NCBI GenBank assembly: GCA_945874765.1
Contig: CAMCHQ010000013.1
Span: 1-59,987, forward strand
Direction of reading: 5' to 3'
From: an uncultured Clostridia bacterium
Lineage (GTDB): Bacteria; Bacillota; Clostridia; Oscillospirales; Acutalibacteraceae
Length of the DNA: 59,987 bases
Positions 16,968-25,638 of this stretch are shown piece by piece (position 1 is the stretch's first letter; each line of letters begins with the position of its first letter). The translations under genes were made by a program, and so were the position numbers. Below the pieces are notes generated by a model. The model saw nothing but the letters and a program-made list of their open reading frames with translations. It made no database searches and was not told the DNA's origin.

Positions 16968-17624
16968 ATGTATAATTACAATCATTATGAAAACAAAAGG
17001 TCCGAAAAGCATTGCTTTCGCATACTGCACGGACTTGCAAAATTGCTTTTCAAAATTGAAATTCGCGGAGAAGAAAACATACCCGACACGAATTTTATTC
17101 TGTCAACAAACCACACCTCGATGATAGATTTCATCTTTGTTACATATTCAAAAAAGCTACCTCCCGTTCACTTTATGGCAAAGAGCGAGCTTTTTGACAA
17201 TCCGTTTGAGAGAATGATTTTAAGCGGAATAAACTGCTTTCCCGTTGAAAGAGGAAACGGAAGATCCGAACAAGCACTTACCTATGCCGTTAACCTGTTG
17301 AAAAAGGGATTTAATCTTGCAATATTTCCCGAGGGCAAAATCAATTCTCAGCTTCCCTATTTTCCGGGAGAGGCAAAAAGCGGTATTTCAAGAATTGCCT
17401 GTGAGACAAATGCGCCTATACTCCCCTGCTCTATATACTTTTCAGGTAAGCTTATGCCGTTTAAAAGGGTTATTATATCCTACGGCAAGCCGATTACCCG
17501 TGCAGAGTTTGAAAACAATTTAAGCGAAAACAAATACGAGTATCACAAAAACAACTCTGCTTATATTTTCGACAAAACAAAAGCTTTATGGAAGGACTGT
17601 GCAGAATATGCCAAATCTGTTTGA
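16968..17624 (+). CDS. plsC: 1-acyl-sn-glycerol-3-phosphate acyltransferase (PlsC family)
   Basis: Transfers an acyl chain to lysophosphatidic acid to make phosphatidic acid at the membrane. Motifs: NHTSMID (the HX4D acyltransferase box, written here H-T-S-M-I-D), ERGNGRSEQAL, and FPEGKIN. 218 residues fit the shorter PlsC forms. The ATG at 16968 is chosen because GGAG lies 7 bases upstream; the longer open frame to 16743 overlaps the TraG remnant on the other strand. Its stop overlaps the start of the hydrolase downstream by 17 bases, so the two are co-translated. Confidence 0.85.
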   Translation: MYNYNHYENKRSEKHCFRILHGLAKLLFKIEIRGEENIPDTNFILSTNHTSMIDFIFVTYSKKLPPVHFMAKSELFDNPFERMILSGINCFPVERGNGRSEQALTYAVNLLKKGFNLAIFPEGKINSQLPYFPGEAKSGISRIACETNAPILPCSIYFSGKLMPFKRVIISYGKPITRAEFENNLSENKYEYHKNNSAYIFDKTKALWKDCAEYAKSV

Positions 17625-18672
17625 TTACATAAACGAATTCGGCAGTATCTCCTTTGACGAAGAAATGCCGAATGATGTTGACAATATAATATTCTGCAGG
17701 CTTGTTTATCTTGATTTTTCTGCACACATCGGAAAAACGATAGAAAAAATTGCTCAGGAGTTTGAGGAAAATAAAGGCACGCTCACCAAAAAGGGCGACC
17801 GCCACACAAGAAGCACCTACAAGCTTCTTTTTGAGCTTGCAGGCTCTGAAAGATTTAAAGGCGTTAAAATCCGTAATTTTCATTTAGAAGAGGATGACGA
17901 TAAAAAATTCTCCTTTTGCGCCGCAATTTTCGGTCTTAATAAAAGACTTGATTTTGTTGCCTTTCGAGGTACCGATGATTCGGTCGCTTCAATGAGCGAG
18001 GATATTGCAATGTCGTGCGAATTTCCCGTAACAAGTCAAATAAAGGCGCTTCAGTACATAAACATTCACTACATAAATTCAAAAAGAAGTCTTTATCTTG
18101 CAGGTCACTCAAAGGGTGGAAACCTTGCTCTGTTTACATTCATCTGTGCAAACGAAAGCATAAAAGAAAAAATTGTACGCGTTTACAACAATGACGGTCC
18201 CGGCTTTCCCGACAGCTTTATGGATGGAGAAATACCTGTTGAGCTTCGCGACAAAATAAAGGTTTTTGTGCCGAAGGACTGTGTTGTCGGCAGGCTGCTT
18301 CATAATTTTGCGGATTATACAATTATTGAAAGTAAATCCTTTTCCATACAACAACACAATATATTCAACTGGGAAATAGACGGCAGGGAGCTTAAACAAG
18401 CCAATGAATTTTCCGTATTCTCGGACACGATAGCGCAAACGCTCAAGGGCGGTATGCTATGCCTTAACTCAAAGGAGCTTAACAGAATATATCACATCAT
18501 CTGCACAATAATCGAAAGGTGCGGTATTGACAGTAAAAACGACATAAATATGGCATTTATTCAAAAGCTGATTGCGTTGCTTATCGAGGACGACAAGCTG
18601 TTTTCACCCGATTTGATTGAAAATATTATAAAATCTCTCGGAAAAGGCTTTTTGCTTTATTTGAAGCAATAA
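17608..18672 (+). CDS. Mbeg1-like (DUF2974) serine hydrolase
   Basis: A 354-residue cytoplasmic alpha/beta-hydrolase-type protein. The nucleophile elbow is LAGHSKGGNLAL (G-H-S-K-G), preceded by the oxyanion-side strand VAFRGTDDS and followed by VYNNDGPGF, the usual Mbeg1/DUF2974 signature. A lipase or thioesterase function is suggested by family. The ATG at 17608 overlaps the plsC end. Together with PlsC it suggests a small lipid-remodelling unit. GTG 17599 in frame is a weaker alternative start. Confidence 0.8.
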   Translation: MPNLFDYINEFGSISFDEEMPNDVDNIIFCRLVYLDFSAHIGKTIEKIAQEFEENKGTLTKKGDRHTRSTYKLLFELAGSERFKGVKIRNFHLEEDDDKKFSFCAAIFGLNKRLDFVAFRGTDDSVASMSEDIAMSCEFPVTSQIKALQYINIHYINSKRSLYLAGHSKGGNLALFTFICANESIKEKIVRVYNNDGPGFPDSFMDGEIPVELRDKIKVFVPKDCVVGRLLHNFADYTIIESKSFSIQQHNIFNWEIDGRELKQANEFSVFSDTIAQTLKGGMLCLNSKELNRIYHIICTIIERCGIDSKNDINMAFIQKLIALLIEDDKLFSPDLIENIIKSLGKGFLLYLKQ

Positions 18673-18704
18673 CAAAAAATCAGGCAGTTTACACTGCCTA
18701 CAAA

Positions 18705-18736
18705 CCCTCGTTTCAGAAGTGATTCGAGGGTTATTT
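18705..18736 (+). terminator. Terminator after the plsC operon
   Basis: AACCCTCG pairs with CGAGGGTT over a 14-base loop and is followed by ATTTTT, about 35 bases after the hydrolase stop. Confidence 0.7.
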
Positions 18737-18740
18737 TTAC

Positions 18741-18767
18741 GTGCACAGGGAACCGTCCCCTGTGCAC
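18741..18767. repeat. 27-bp palindrome GTGCACAGGG...CCCTGTGCAC
   Basis: GTGCACAGGG, AACCGTC, then CCCTGTGCAC: 10-base arms with a seven-base centre. It stands alone between the terminator and the second tRNA block. Palindromes of this look recur in clostridial genomes, but I see one copy here. Confidence 0.5.
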
Positions 18768-18865
18768 TTATATATAAACCCTCCAGAACAAAAAAGTTAA
18801 AAATCAATGGTATAAAAGGCATAAGAAAAAAGGCTGAAATCACAAAGATTTCAGCCTTTTTGTCT

Positions 18866-18906
18866 TGGCAATGGTGAAAGGATTCGAACCCTTACACTAC
18901 ACCGCT
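18866..18906 (-). pseudogene. tRNA-Gln 1 with internal deletion
   Basis: Acceptor and T-arm parts match 10792-10865, but 33 bases covering the anticodon arm and part of the D arm are missing, leaving 41 bases. Not functional. Confidence 0.75.
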
Positions 18907-19170
18907 ATGTATTAAATTGACTTGAACATTAGAGGATTGTCTCTCAAATGTCTCTGTGATTATTGCCGTAAATTGCCAAAAATAACCATTTCGATTTTCA
19001 AGATCCATAGATTTATGCCTAATTTTTGGTGTCTCTCAAGTGTCTCACTAAAGATTTTATCATATTTTCACAAGCCTAAAAATATGGCTATTTTAGGCTA
19101 TTTGTGGTCATTTTGGTATAAAAATAAGGCTTGAAAACCGATGTTTTCAAGCCTGTGGCAGAGGTATAAG

Positions 19171-19226
19171 AACCTGCACTTTGTGCAGAACCTTGGCGTT
19201 CGGGCGTAAAACGCCCTCGGCTAAAG
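19171..19226. repeat. 56-bp palindromic element, copy 2
   Basis: Same unit as 11140-11195, again placed after GGCAGAGGTATAAG, a tRNA-Gln 3' end. Confidence 0.75.
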
Positions 19227-19293
19227 GATTCTTCGAATCCTTACTTCTTCGCAGAAGAAGAAAACAGGCACCTGATGGTACCTGTTTTCCTCT

Positions 19294-19337
19294 TGGCAGA
19301 GGTATAAGGATTCGAACCTTAAATGACGGAGTCAGAG
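19294..19337 (-). pseudogene. tRNA-Gln 2, 3' half only
   Basis: Matches the intact gene at 28954-29027 from the CCA end to the anticodon loop (GTCAGAG, 19331-19337) and then switches to unrelated sequence. The breakpoint is the same as in copy A, which points to a crossover site in the anticodon loop. Confidence 0.75.
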
Positions 19338-19391
19338 ACGCACAATGCTTCAGTAAGAATGCCCATTTCAAGCACGTTTCAAGGCTTCCGT

Positions 19392-19520
19392 GTCTCTCAA
19401 ATGTCTCTGTGAATTTTGTTGCATTTCTTAACACAAAATTATAGCAACATTTGTAGCTTTGTAGTAGCACAATAATTAGACAAGGAGTAGCCTAATTATT
19501 TATGCCATAACAATTAAAAG
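19392..19520. repeat. Left direct repeat flanking the redox cassette
   Basis: GTCTCTCAAATGTCTCTGTGA, AATTTTGTTGC, TTTCTTAACACAAAATTATA, GCAACATTTGT, GTAGTAGCACAATAATTAGAC and the 50-bp motif follow in this order. The same order and nearly identical sequence, same orientation, is at 25450-25576. About 6 kb with the redox operon, the Crp gene and one DUF6809 gene lie between. Confidence 0.75.
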
Positions 19521-19580
19521 TCCCTAAACAGGGCTTTGTCAAGAAAAGTGTGTAAGTTTTTAAGAGATTAGATAATTGAT

Positions 19581-19666
19581 GTTTTTGTCCGCCTTTTTCG
19601 TTCCGCTACGCTCCACTTCAAAGGCGGACAAAAACTAACCGGGACTCACTCTACGTGAATCCCGGT
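19581..19666. terminator. Two hairpins beyond the redox operon
   Basis: GTTTTTGTCCGCCTTT (19581-19596) and AAAGGCGGACAAAAAC (19620-19635) pair perfectly over 16 bases. A second stem ACCGGGA/TCCCGGT with inner TCAC/GTGA lies at 19638-19666. Either could end transcription of the minus-strand operon that stops at 19706. Confidence 0.6.
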
Positions 19667-19705
19667 TTTTCATTTCGGCTGTTTTTTTACAGCGCCTTTT
19701 GCTGT

Positions 19706-20767
19706 TTAATAGTTTTCTGCGTGAATTTCAAAGAATGACTGTGGGTGAGCACATACAGGGCAAACCTCAGGTGCCTTTGTACCAACTACGATATGACCGC
19801 AGTTTCTGCACTCCCAAACCTTTACCTCACTCTTTTCAAATACCTGTGCAGTTTCAATATTCTTAAGAAGTGCGCGGTATCTTTCCTCGTGGTGCTTCTC
19901 AATAGCAGCCACTGCTCTGAACTTTGCGGCAAGCTCGGTAAAGCCTTCCTCTTCAGCTGTAACTGCAAAGCCTTCATACATATCTGTCCACTCGTAGTTT
20001 TCACCGTCTGCAGCAGCCTTGAGGTTAGCCGGTGTATCACCAAGCTCTCCTAATTCCTTAAACCACATTTTTGCGTGTTCCTTTTCGTTGTCTGCTGTTT
20101 TAAGGAACAATGCTGCCATTTGCTCGTAGCCTTCCTTCTTTGCTACCGATGCAAAGTATGTATACTTGTTTCTTGCCTGGCTCTCACCTGCGAAAGCCTC
20201 CTGAAGATTCTTCTCTGTTTGAGTTCCTGCGTATTTATTTGCCATAGTTTTATTCTCCTTATCATTTGTTTTTTCGTTGTTTGGAATTAATCTTAATAAT
20301 TTTTTTGCCGACTCAATCGGAAAATCCTTTGTTGGAGGATTTTCAATAAGTTCCTCTAACATTTTATGAGCGTTGTCGCTTTGAGGAAGCATATAGCCTG
20401 CCTCTCGAACAATATCCTCTGCAACAATTCTCTCCGATTTTGATATTGCTTTCATTAGTCTTGCAAGACCTGATTTGTCGGTTTCTTCGGCAATTTGCCT
20501 TGCCATAACTTCACCATTTGATTTGCTTTGTGCAAGATCATTGAGGACCGATACAACCGAGCTTGATTTTGCCTGTTGAGGCGGTAGTTCAAGAGGAACT
20601 AAGCTGATTGCTCCGCTTGGGCAGGCATCGGCACAAAGACCGCATCCGTCACATTTTGTAGTATCAATAATACTGTTTTCGGTATCAGTTGCACCATAGG
20701 GACAAACATAAAGGCAAAGACAATCCTTGGTGCAAAGTCGAAGATTTCTAACTGCAACTTTTTTCAT
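19706..20767 (-). CDS. Ferredoxin-rubrerythrin fusion protein
   Basis: Rubrerythrin reduces hydrogen peroxide at a diiron site, with electrons passed through a rubredoxin-type iron. The first about 65 residues hold a ferredoxin domain with two cysteine sets ([12 protein letters not shown] and [12 protein letters not shown], fit for [4Fe-4S] clusters), followed by a helical linker. From residue 175 ([20 protein letters not shown]) comes a full rubrerythrin with ligand-bearing segments EKEHAK and IEKHHEERY and a C-terminal CRNCG...CPVC rubredoxin site. An AGGAG site (20255-20259) sits 9 bases before an internal ATG at 20245, so free rubrerythrin may also be made. It is the last gene of the redox operon. 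Confidence 0.85.
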   Translation of the reverse strand: MKKVAVRNLRLCTKDCLCLYVCPYGATDTENSIIDTTKCDGCGLCADACPSGAISLVPLELPPQQAKSSSVVSVLNDLAQSKSNGEVMARQIAEETDKSGLARLMKAISKSERIVAEDIVREAGYMLPQSDNAHKMLEELIENPPTKDFPIESAKKLLRLIPNNEKTNDKENKTMANKYAGTQTEKNLQEAFAGESQARNKYTYFASVAKKEGYEQMAALFLKTADNEKEHAKMWFKELGELGDTPANLKAAADGENYEWTDMYEGFAVTAEEEGFTELAAKFRAVAAIEKHHEERYRALLKNIETAQVFEKSEVKVWECRNCGHIVVGTKAPEVCPVCAHPQSFFEIHAENY

Positions 20768-20780
20768 AGCCTAAACCTCC

Positions 20781-21401
20781 TTATATCTTTTCAAATTTGA
20801 ACGGCGGAACCTTACATACAGGGCATAGCTCCGGCGGAGCCTCTCCTATGTATACAAATCCACATACTGTGCATACCCAAATATCAGTGTCGTTAAGCAT
20901 TGCTTCACCTTCATTTAGATATCTGTTTACAAGGGATGATAACATTCTTGTTACCTTTTCACCCCAAACGCAAATTCTTGCCGCACCTCTGTCATTATTG
21001 CTGTCGGCAGTTGCTCTGACAGTTGGATAATTGTTAATATCCTCCTGCAAAAGCCTTGCAACCTCCTGCACAGTAGCATCGTCAATTGCAGGTGTTACAG
21101 CTGTGAAATAATCTGCAAGCTCATTGAACAAATCGGCTTCCTGTTGCTTGTATTGCTTTTCACAACCACGGGCAAGATTCGAACATACTGCCGCCAACTG
21201 ACCTGCCGAGAGCTTTTTCAAATCGGCTACTTCGGATTTTTCAACAATCGGAGCTACCGAAACGACAGGCTCTTCTGCCTTAAAATCCGATTTTGATGCT
21301 CCGCAAAGCGGACACTTCCAATCGTCGGGCAACTGTTCAAACGGAACCTTTTGCTTGTCATCATCATAAACATATCCACAGATTTGACAAACATATTTCA
21401 T
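20781..21401 (-). CDS. Protein with rubredoxin sites at both ends
   Basis: 206 residues. The N-terminus is a normal rubredoxin ([13 protein letters not shown]...[13 protein letters not shown]), the centre (about residues 65-170) is a helical domain without known motif, and the C-terminus is a short rubrerythrin-type rubredoxin site ([10 protein letters not shown]...[11 protein letters not shown]). It probably relays electrons to the rubrerythrin or an oxygen-reducing partner in the same operon. ATG 21401 is set by an AGGAGG site 8 bases upstream. The gene starts 13 bases after the CoA-disulfide reductase gene. Confidence 0.8.
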   Translation of the reverse strand: MKYVCQICGYVYDDDKQKVPFEQLPDDWKCPLCGASKSDFKAEEPVVSVAPIVEKSEVADLKKLSAGQLAAVCSNLARGCEKQYKQQEADLFNELADYFTAVTPAIDDATVQEVARLLQEDINNYPTVRATADSNNDRGAARICVWGEKVTRMLSSLVNRYLNEGEAMLNDTDIWVCTVCGFVYIGEAPPELCPVCKVPPFKFEKI

Positions 21402-21414
21402 ATAAATTCCTCCT

Positions 21415-23106
21415 TTATTTATCCATACCGCAGGGGTATGATTTTTCACTGATTAATTTTTCCTTTATTACGCTTTCATAGAAACGATAGCCACCTGAAA
21501 AGTTATAGCAATCAAATCCGTTTTGAGCAAGTATTCGGCAGGATATGTAACTGCGAAGCCCACTCTGGCACATAACATAAAGCGGTTTTGATTTGTCTAT
21601 CTCATCCATTCGACTTCTCAGTTCATCAACAGGAATATTTATAAATCCGTCAATATGTCCTCTTGAATATTCAAAGGATGTTCGGGTATCAAGAAGCGTT
21701 ATGCCGTTTACATTTTGAAGCCTTGATATATCGTCCCAATGAAATTGCTTCATTTTTCCTGCGCCAATGTTTTCAATTACGAAGCCAGCCATATTTACAG
21801 GGTCCTTTGCCGAGGAATAGGGTGGCGCATAAGCAAGGTCCAAATCCTTTAAGTCGCTTGCGGTTGCACCGAAATTCATGGCAGTAGCAAGAACATCTAT
21901 GCGTTTGTCAACTCCGTCAAAGCCGACAATTTGAGCACCGATGATTCTTTGAGTTGATTTTTCAAACACAACCTTCATTGTCATAACTTTACCGCCCGGA
22001 TAATATCCTGCGTGCGACATAGGAGAAAGAACGATTTTGTCGTAATCAATTTCGGATGCCTTTGCAAGCTTTTCCGTTAAGCCTGTACTTGCAACTGTCA
22101 TATCAAAAATCTTTATTACCGAGCTACCCATTGAGCCTTTATAACGGCTGTCTCCACCGCAAATATTATCAGCCGCAATTCTGCCCTGCTTGTTTGCAGG
22201 ACCTGCCAAGGAAATCACTGCGTTATCACCTGTAATACTATGCTTCACCTGAACGGCATCGCCCACAGCGTAAATATTCCTTGCAGATGTTTCCATTCGG
22301 TCATTTACAACAATGCTGTCCTTAATTCCAAGATCCAAGCCTGCATTTTTTGCGAGTGTACTGTCGGGAGTTACACCGATAGCAAGAAGCACCATATCGG
22401 CATTTATCGGTTCCTCGCCCTTAATTAAAACATCAACACCTTTTTCAGCCTTTTCAAAGCCCTGAACCGATACTCCGAATTTCAGCTTAACACCGTTTTT
22501 CCTAAACCTCGAATGAACAAGCGTTGCCATATCGTAGTCAAGAGTGTTGAGAAGATGGTCGGGTCTTTGAAGAATTGTAACATCAACGCCCATTTCGTTA
22601 AGATTTTCGGCAACCTCTAATCCTATAAATCCGCCACCGACTACAACAGCCGATTTCGGTTTGCATTCATCAACAAAGTCTTTAATATTGTATGTATCCT
22701 CAACGGTGCGAAGAGTGAATACATTATCTAAATCAATGCCCTGCATTTGCGGTCTTGTTGGTTTAGCTCCTGTTGAAATCAACAGCTTATCATAGCTTTC
22801 TGTGTAAACCTCGCCGGTTTTGATATTTTTAACAGTAACGGTTTTATTTTCGGGATTGATTTCCAAAGCCTCGTTTTGAACACGAACATCAATATTAAAT
22901 CTTTCCCAAAAGCTTTCGGGAGTCTGCAGAGTCAGCTCCTCTTTATCCTCAATTACACCGCCGATATAATAAGGCAGTCCGCAATTTGCATACGAAATAT
23001 ATCCGCTTTTTTCAAAAATGATTATCTCTGCTTTTTCGTCAAGTCTTCTAATTCTTGCCGCGGCAGTTGCTCCGCCTGCAACACCGCCGATAATTATAAC
23101 CCTCAT
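21415..23106 (-). CDS. CoA-disulfide reductase with C-terminal rhodanese domain
   Basis: FAD/NAD(P)-dependent reductase of CoA disulfide, polysulfide or CoA persulfide. Visible are the FAD motif [14 protein letters not shown], the redox cysteine in [13 protein letters not shown] (residue 43), the NAD(P) motif [16 protein letters not shown], and the second FAD motif IYAVGDAV. From about residue 460 a rhodanese domain follows with active-site loop CQSGLRS. 563 residues match known CoADR-Rhd fusions, which strip sulfane sulfur. It lies in tight sequence with the rhodanese genes upstream, 3 bases after the previous stop. Confidence 0.88.
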   Translation of the reverse strand: MRVIIIGGVAGGATAAARIRRLDEKAEIIIFEKSGYISYANCGLPYYIGGVIEDKEELTLQTPESFWERFNIDVRVQNEALEINPENKTVTVKNIKTGEVYTESYDKLLISTGAKPTRPQMQGIDLDNVFTLRTVEDTYNIKDFVDECKPKSAVVVGGGFIGLEVAENLNEMGVDVTILQRPDHLLNTLDYDMATLVHSRFRKNGVKLKFGVSVQGFEKAEKGVDVLIKGEEPINADMVLLAIGVTPDSTLAKNAGLDLGIKDSIVVNDRMETSARNIYAVGDAVQVKHSITGDNAVISLAGPANKQGRIAADNICGGDSRYKGSMGSSVIKIFDMTVASTGLTEKLAKASEIDYDKIVLSPMSHAGYYPGGKVMTMKVVFEKSTQRIIGAQIVGFDGVDKRIDVLATAMNFGATASDLKDLDLAYAPPYSSAKDPVNMAGFVIENIGAGKMKQFHWDDISRLQNVNGITLLDTRTSFEYSRGHIDGFINIPVDELRSRMDEIDKSKPLYVMCQSGLRSYISCRILAQNGFDCYNFSGGYRFYESVIKEKLISEKSYPCGMDK

Positions 23107-23109
23107 ATA

Positions 23110-23430
23110 TTACCTCTCAATTTTTCCACGATAGCCGTTTATTCCACCAATATCCGTAACATCACTATATCCGTTTCTTTTCAGGATTGATACCGCCTGA
23201 GCACTTCTTCCTCCGCTTAAGCAATGAACAAATAATGGTGTGTCTTTATCCTCTATCTTATAGCTGATACTGTTCAAATTTGACAATGGTATGTTAATAC
23301 TGCTTGGAATATGTCCTTCGGCATATTCCTCCTCGGTTCTTACATCAACGAGTACGGCACCGTCAGTATTTCTGTATTGCTCAAGCCCTGCGTTAATATC
23401 AATGCTTTTGAAATAATCAAAAAATCCCAT
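23110..23430 (-). CDS. Single-domain rhodanese (cytoplasmic)
   Basis: 106 residues, one rhodanese fold with active-site loop CLSGGRS and the DVRTEEEYAEGHIPSSINIP signature. It carries no signal peptide. It probably passes sulfane sulfur to or from the neighbouring CoADR-rhodanese. AGGAG lies 10 bases before the ATG. Confidence 0.85.
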   Translation of the reverse strand: MGFFDYFKSIDINAGLEQYRNTDGAVLVDVRTEEEYAEGHIPSSINIPLSNLNSISYKIEDKDTPLFVHCLSGGRSAQAVSILKRNGYSDVTDIGGINGYRGKIER

Positions 23431-23441
23431 TATTTTTTCTC

Positions 23442-23867
23442 CTACTTTTCAATTCCGTATTGCCAATCAATTATTCCGCCGAATTCCTTAACATTTGTAT
23501 AACCCATATTCGCAAGGGACTGTGCGGCAATCTTGCTTCTTCTCCCGCTTCGGCAATATACAAGAATAAGCTGTTCTTTATCTGGTAGCATTTCCTCTGC
23601 CTTTTGCTCAATTTCGGTATATGGAATAACGATTGCACCCTTTATATGACCTTCGTCATATTCGCTTTGCTCACGGGCGTCAACGATTATATAATCACTT
23701 TCCTCGTCCATAATTCTTTTTGCCTCGTCCTGTGGAATTTGATAATAAGTTCCTATGTTCACCTGTGTAGCCTCCGTTTGTTCTGTGTTTGTTTTTTGTG
23801 TGCATCCTGCAAATACAGTTGCTACTGTAATTATTGCCAATGCAAGTAATATTATTTTCTTACTCAT
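23442..23867 (-). CDS. Rhodanese lipoprotein
   Basis: 141 residues with a lipoprotein signal peptide (hydrophobic LLALAIITVATVFAGC, lipobox cysteine at residue 21), then a rhodanese domain with VDAREQSEYDEGHIKGA and loop CRSGRRS. It would sit on the outer face of the membrane and could handle sulfane sulfur from outside, while its two partners act inside. Its start overlaps the thioredoxin stop by 8 bases. Confidence 0.85.
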   Translation of the reverse strand: MSKKIILLALAIITVATVFAGCTQKTNTEQTEATQVNIGTYYQIPQDEAKRIMDEESDYIIVDAREQSEYDEGHIKGAIVIPYTEIEQKAEEMLPDKEQLILVYCRSGRRSKIAAQSLANMGYTNVKEFGGIIDWQYGIEK

Positions 23868-24174
23868 TTATCATCGCCTCAATTTGTTCAATATTTCTAA
23901 AGCCAACAGCTGAGTTAACAACCCTACCGTCTTTAACAACAAATAATGCGGGTATGCTTGAAATCTGAAATGCAGACGCAAGCTCTATTTCGTTATCAAC
24001 ATTAACCTTGCCAACCTTGATTTTGCCGTCATATTTTTCTGCAATTTCCGATACAACAGGTGATAACATTCTGCAAGGACCGCACCACTCAGCCCAAAAG
24101 TCAAGCAATACAGGCTTGTCCGAATTTACTACCTCGTTTTCAAAGTTTTCTTTGTTTATAACTAATTCTTTCAT
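23860..24174 (-). CDS. trxA: Thioredoxin
   Basis: 104-residue thioredoxin with the WCGPC active site (FWAEWCGPCRMLSP) and the cis-proline region SSIPALFV. ATG 24174 is chosen because GGAG precedes it by 7 bases; upstream in-frame codons run through the promoter and operator and are not used. First gene of the six-gene redox operon, so it likely reduces the persulfides and disulfides formed by the rhodaneses. Confidence 0.9.
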   Translation of the reverse strand: MKELVINKENFENEVVNSDKPVLLDFWAEWCGPCRMLSPVVSEIAEKYDGKIKVGKVNVDNEIELASAFQISSIPALFVVKDGRVVNSAVGFRNIEQIEAMINE

Positions 24175-24220
24175 AATGATTACTCCTTTATTTGTATTAT
24201 TGAACCTTTGTTCTGCTCTG

Positions 24221-24262
24221 ATAATATCATATAAAGGAGCGTTTGTATGTGACAATGTCACA
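24221..24262 (-). promoter_or_regulatory. Crp/Fnr operator and promoter of the redox operon
   Basis: A perfect palindrome TGTGAC-AAT-GTCACA covers 24248-24262. On the minus strand 21 bases separate it from a TATTAT -10 box (24226-24221), placing the operator centre close to -41, the position used for class II activation by Crp/Fnr proteins. It lies directly after the stop of the Crp/Fnr gene itself, 74 bases before the thioredoxin start. Confidence 0.75.
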
Positions 24263-24916
24263 TTAAATAAATTTTCTTAATTTTTCCTTATCCGTAACGA
24301 TAATTTTTCCCCGTTGTAATTCTATAACATCATATTCTGCAAGATATTTGAGTGCCTTTGTAACAACCTCTCTTGCACTGCCGATATATTTTGCAATTTC
24401 ATCATGAGTTATTTTTAACTCTGCTGTGTTGTTTCTGTTTGCCTCGTCAAGAATCAACCCTGCAATTCTTTGGTCAATTTTCTTAAACAGTATTTGTTGC
24501 ATTGTCCACATAACATCGGAAAATTTTTCGGTTGCCGCTTTGTGCAGATAAAGCTCTGCATATACATTATTTTTAATAATTTTGTTTAGACATATTGACG
24601 GCAAAACAATAACCTCGGTTTTTTCGTTTGCTTCAATAAGAACATCAAAATCTATTGTGTCCATAAGACAGGAAGCAGATAAAACGCACACCTCGCCTGT
24701 GTTAACTCTAAACAGAGTAACCTCCCGTCCCTCGTCGGATAGAATATACACCCGAAGCTGACCGGAAACAACCGCCATTAAGCCCACGCAGGTGTCATCC
24801 GCCTTGTGCATTATCGTACCTTTTTCATATACCTCTGTGTAACATTCGTTTGATATTTGTTGTTTTTCTTCATCTGTCAGCTTTTCCCAAAAAGGAAATA
24901 TGTTGCATTGCTTCAT
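24263..24916 (-). CDS. Crp/Fnr-family transcriptional regulator
   Basis: 217 residues: N-terminal cyclic-nucleotide-like beta-barrel, dimer helix, and a C-terminal winged helix (THDEIAKYIGSAREVVTKAL). It carries the GEVCVLSASCLM pattern typical of a Clostridia/Bacteroidetes branch of the family, plus several other cysteines (residues 4, 25, 43, 77, 83, 108). Cysteine-based sensing of oxidants, sulfane sulfur or oxygen is plausible, but the classical FNR cysteine spacing is not seen. GAGGA precedes the ATG. It is the natural regulator of the operon that follows on the same strand. Confidence 0.87.
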   Translation of the reverse strand: MKQCNIFPFWEKLTDEEKQQISNECYTEVYEKGTIMHKADDTCVGLMAVVSGQLRVYILSDEGREVTLFRVNTGEVCVLSASCLMDTIDFDVLIEANEKTEVIVLPSICLNKIIKNNVYAELYLHKAATEKFSDVMWTMQQILFKKIDQRIAGLILDEANRNNTAELKITHDEIAKYIGSAREVVTKALKYLAEYDVIELQRGKIIVTDKEKLRKFI

Positions 24917-25058
24917 ATCGTTTTCCTCATCACTTATTTATAGAAAAATTATATCATTAAGCAAAACTAAATTCAACAAAACAAAATGAAAATATTTTGT
25001 TCTGGACATTGAAGCTCTCTTGTGGTATATGTTTGTACTGCAAGGGAGTTGATTATTT

Positions 25059-25307
25059 ATGACAACACTACAAGAACTATGGTATGGTAACATTCGTCCA
25101 AATGAAGATAAGGTTATTACTGACGAGGAGAAAGAATTAGTTTCACTGATTGTTAAGCATCACGAAAAATTATCTTCTTCCCTAAAGGATAATGACTTGG
25201 TTGTGTTTGAAAAATATGTTGATTGCTTTACCGAATATGCTTCGCTGATTGAGTGCCAAGCATTTGAGATAGGCTTTAAGTTAGGTGTAAAAATGTTGAT
25301 AAAATAA
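25059..25307 (+). CDS. Small DUF6809-family protein
   Basis: 82 residues, helical, starting MTTLQELWYGNIRPNEDKV and ending with LIECQAFEIGFKLGVKML. This is a multi-copy small protein type of gut Clostridia with no known function. AGGGAG lies 11 bases upstream. Its stop codon is inside the first bases of a 50-bp dispersed motif, and a second related gene end is found at 28399 with the same motif behind it. Confidence 0.75.
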   Translation: MTTLQELWYGNIRPNEDKVITDEEKELVSLIVKHHEKLSSSLKDNDLVVFEKYVDCFTEYASLIECQAFEIGFKLGVKMLIK

Positions 25308-25352
25308 TTAGACTACCCCTCGTCTAATTATTTATACCATAACAATTAAAAG
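25303..25352. repeat. AATAATTAGACTA dispersed motif, copy 3
   Basis: Runs from the DUF6809 stop codon. The inner inverted repeat ATAATTAGAC/TCTAATTAT is nearly perfect here. A terminator, AAGAGCTGA/TCAGCTCTT with flanking A and T runs, follows at 25377-25405. Confidence 0.7.
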
Positions 25353-25449
25353 ACCGATTTTACATTTAGGCAAAAGAAAAAAGAGCTGAAAAATCAGCTC
25401 TTTTTAAGTGGAATTTCATTCAAAAGTAATTTCGAACATTAGAGGAATA

Positions 25450-25576
25450 TCTCTCAAATGTCTCTGTGAATTTTGTTGCGTTTCTTAACACAAAATTATA
25501 GCAACATTTGTGGCTTTGTAGTAGCACAATAATTAGACTAGGAGTAGCCTAAATAATTATGCTATAACGATTAAAG
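25450..25576. repeat. Right direct repeat flanking the redox cassette
   Basis: Second copy of the composite sequence at 19392-19520, same orientation, with only scattered changes; it ends with copy 4 of the AATAATTAGACTA motif (25528-25576). The 300-base stretch 25353-25638 holds only the terminator at 25377-25405 and this repeat. Confidence 0.75.
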
Positions 25577-25638
25577 GCTCATTCTATTATACGCTTATAA
25601 CAAACCATACATATAAAATCGAAAATTTACTTGAATAA

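Larger units (their letters stand above)
18776..19337. repeat. tRNA-Gln duplication block, copy B
   Basis: Same layout as 10690-11224 but both tRNA genes are broken. It carries the leader CCAGAACAAAAAAG...ATGGTATAAAAGGCATAAG, the terminator hairpin, the deleted tRNA-Gln 1, the CTCTCAAATG repeat (18939-18959), an AGGCTTGAAAAC hairpin (19127-19154), the 56-bp palindromic element and the half tRNA-Gln 2. Copies B and C are closer to each other than to A. Confidence 0.75.

Noticed and set aside
17494..17883. Minus-strand frame opposite plsC and the hydrolase gene
   Set aside because: Both plus-strand genes are strongly supported; no start signal on the minus strand.
19147..19470. Minus-strand frame of about 107 codons across tRNA block B
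   Set aside because: Runs through tRNA remnants and palindromes; the same sequence in block C is read differently, so it is not a gene.
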